DNA from: Paucisalibacillus globulus DSM 18846 | Lineage (GTDB): Bacteria > Bacillota > Bacilli > Bacillales > Amphibacillaceae | NCBI RefSeq assembly: GCF_000482485.1 | Contig: NZ_AXVK01000028.1 | Span: 61,168-125,167, forward strand | Direction: 5' to 3' | Length of the DNA stretch: 64,000 nucleotides | Shown: positions 63,661-64,000 of the stretch, piece after piece | How the letters are laid out: every line of letters begins with the position of its first letter | Numbering within the stretch: the stretch's first letter is position 1 | The notes under the pieces: generated by a model | The model's input: the letters and a program-made list of their open reading frames with translations, nothing else | The model's database searches: none | What the model was told of the DNA's origin: nothing | Program-made: the position numbers and the translations under genes

Positions 63661-64000
63661 TGCTCCCCTTAAGGTAGACAGATTAAAAAATAAAAATCTG
63701 TTTTACCTTAGGGGGAGTTTTTTTGTCTAATAGATCATATCCAAGCGACTTTAAGTATGAAGTAATAATGGCCTATCAAAATGAAGGTTATTCACTTAGG
63801 CAATTATGTTTCAAATATCAAATTTCAAAAAACACTTTTTATAAATGGAAAGAAAAATTTGAAAAGGAAGGACTAAGTGGGTTAGAGGAATCAAAAACAT
63901 GGAAAAGATATTCCAAGGAATTAAAAGTCAGAGCTGTAGAGGAGTATCTATCTGGAGAATATTCTCAAGATGAAGCGATTCGGAAATATGATATCTCAAG
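63661..64000 (+). mobile_element. Left end of a second IS3-family (IS150-like) element, cut by the window edge
   Basis: TGCTCCCCTTAAGGTAGACA begins the element, and an internal inverse (AAATCTGTTTTACCTTAGGG) pairs with it to form a hairpin that covers the GGGGGAG ribosome site of orfA. The same layout is seen in the IS at 4538-6012. The right end is outside the window. Confidence 0.8.
63723..64000 (+). CDS. IS3-family transposase OrfA, partial
   Basis: TTG 63723 after GGGGGAG opens a helix-turn-helix protein (SYPSDFKYEVIMAYQNEGYS; LRQLCFKYQISKNTFYKWKE) followed by a second HTH repeat (ELKVRAVEEYLSGEYSQDEA). It is related in plan to, but different in sequence from, the OrfA at 4592. Truncated by the end of the window; no orfB is visible. 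Confidence 0.85.
   Translation, partial: MSNRSYPSDFKYEVIMAYQNEGYSLRQLCFKYQISKNTFYKWKEKFEKEGLSGLEESKTWKRYSKELKVRAVEEYLSGEYSQDEAIRKYDIS

Overview
The window looks like chromosome from an AT-rich, Gram-positive, endospore-former-type Bacillaceae (Oceanobacillus/Virgibacillus/Gracilibacillus-like). The evidence is strong AGGAGG-type ribosome sites with frequent TTG/GTG starts, lipoprotein-type solute-binding proteins, T-box leaders, GlpP-type glycerol antitermination, CcpA-type cre sites, and Firmicutes-type GalT, GntR and RpiR proteins. The genus cannot be fixed from sequence reading alone. The dominant theme is sugar catabolism, especially amino sugars and galactosides.

Layout. 1-8.5 kb: a sugar locus with an edge-truncated LacI regulator, two ABC permeases, a binding lipoprotein, a GH4 6-phospho-beta-glucosidase-like enzyme and a divergent RpiR regulator. 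An intact IS3/IS150-type element is inserted between the binding protein and the GH4 gene. 8.6-14 kb: a cluster resembling toxin/immunity loci: a 714-aa protein with an N-terminal lipase domain and a long helical C-terminus, two DUF1672-type lipoproteins, a truncated second lipase gene and another lipoprotein. 14.3-26 kb: metabolic genes (VOC protein, acetate kinase with a degenerate 3-hydroxyacyl-CoA dehydrogenase, acyl-CoA synthetase, NhaC transporter plus PqqB-like metallohydrolase behind three tandem tyrosine T-boxes, ProC, a YeiH-type exporter, GapN). 27.4-30.8 kb: a large secreted phosphodiester glycosidase/phosphoesterase. 30.9-38.6 kb: a complete GalNAc/galactosamine PTS pathway (aga-type). 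38.7-39.6 kb: a PP2C-like phosphatase. 39.8-44.7 kb: glycerol genes glpD, glpK, glpF, glpP. 45-54.5 kb: an ABC transporter, GH112 phosphorylase, ROK kinase, GalE and GalT operon for galacto-N-biose/lacto-N-biose. 54.6-61.6 kb: an AraC regulator, galK-galE-galT-galM and a ROK repressor. 61.6-64 kb: small hypothetical genes, one with an in-frame stop, and the start of a second IS3-type element.

How the genes fit together (inference): the lnp-like operon would import Gal-beta-1,3-HexNAc disaccharides and split them to Gal-1-phosphate and free HexNAc. GalT/GalE (two sets) and GalK/GalM handle galactose. The ROK kinase could phosphorylate the released HexNAc, which would feed NagA, AgaS, the LacC-like kinase and LacD in the neighbouring aga operon. 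This resembles the bifidobacterial lnp pathway, but with a ROK kinase where bifidobacteria use NahK.

The window is also rich in dispersed non-coding repeats: eleven copies (some broken) of a ~53-bp GGTACC-containing palindrome, four copies of a two-hairpin element, two copies of a minisatellite element bounded by TGTGCGGTA ends, and a 21-nt-phased TCGCGCG array.
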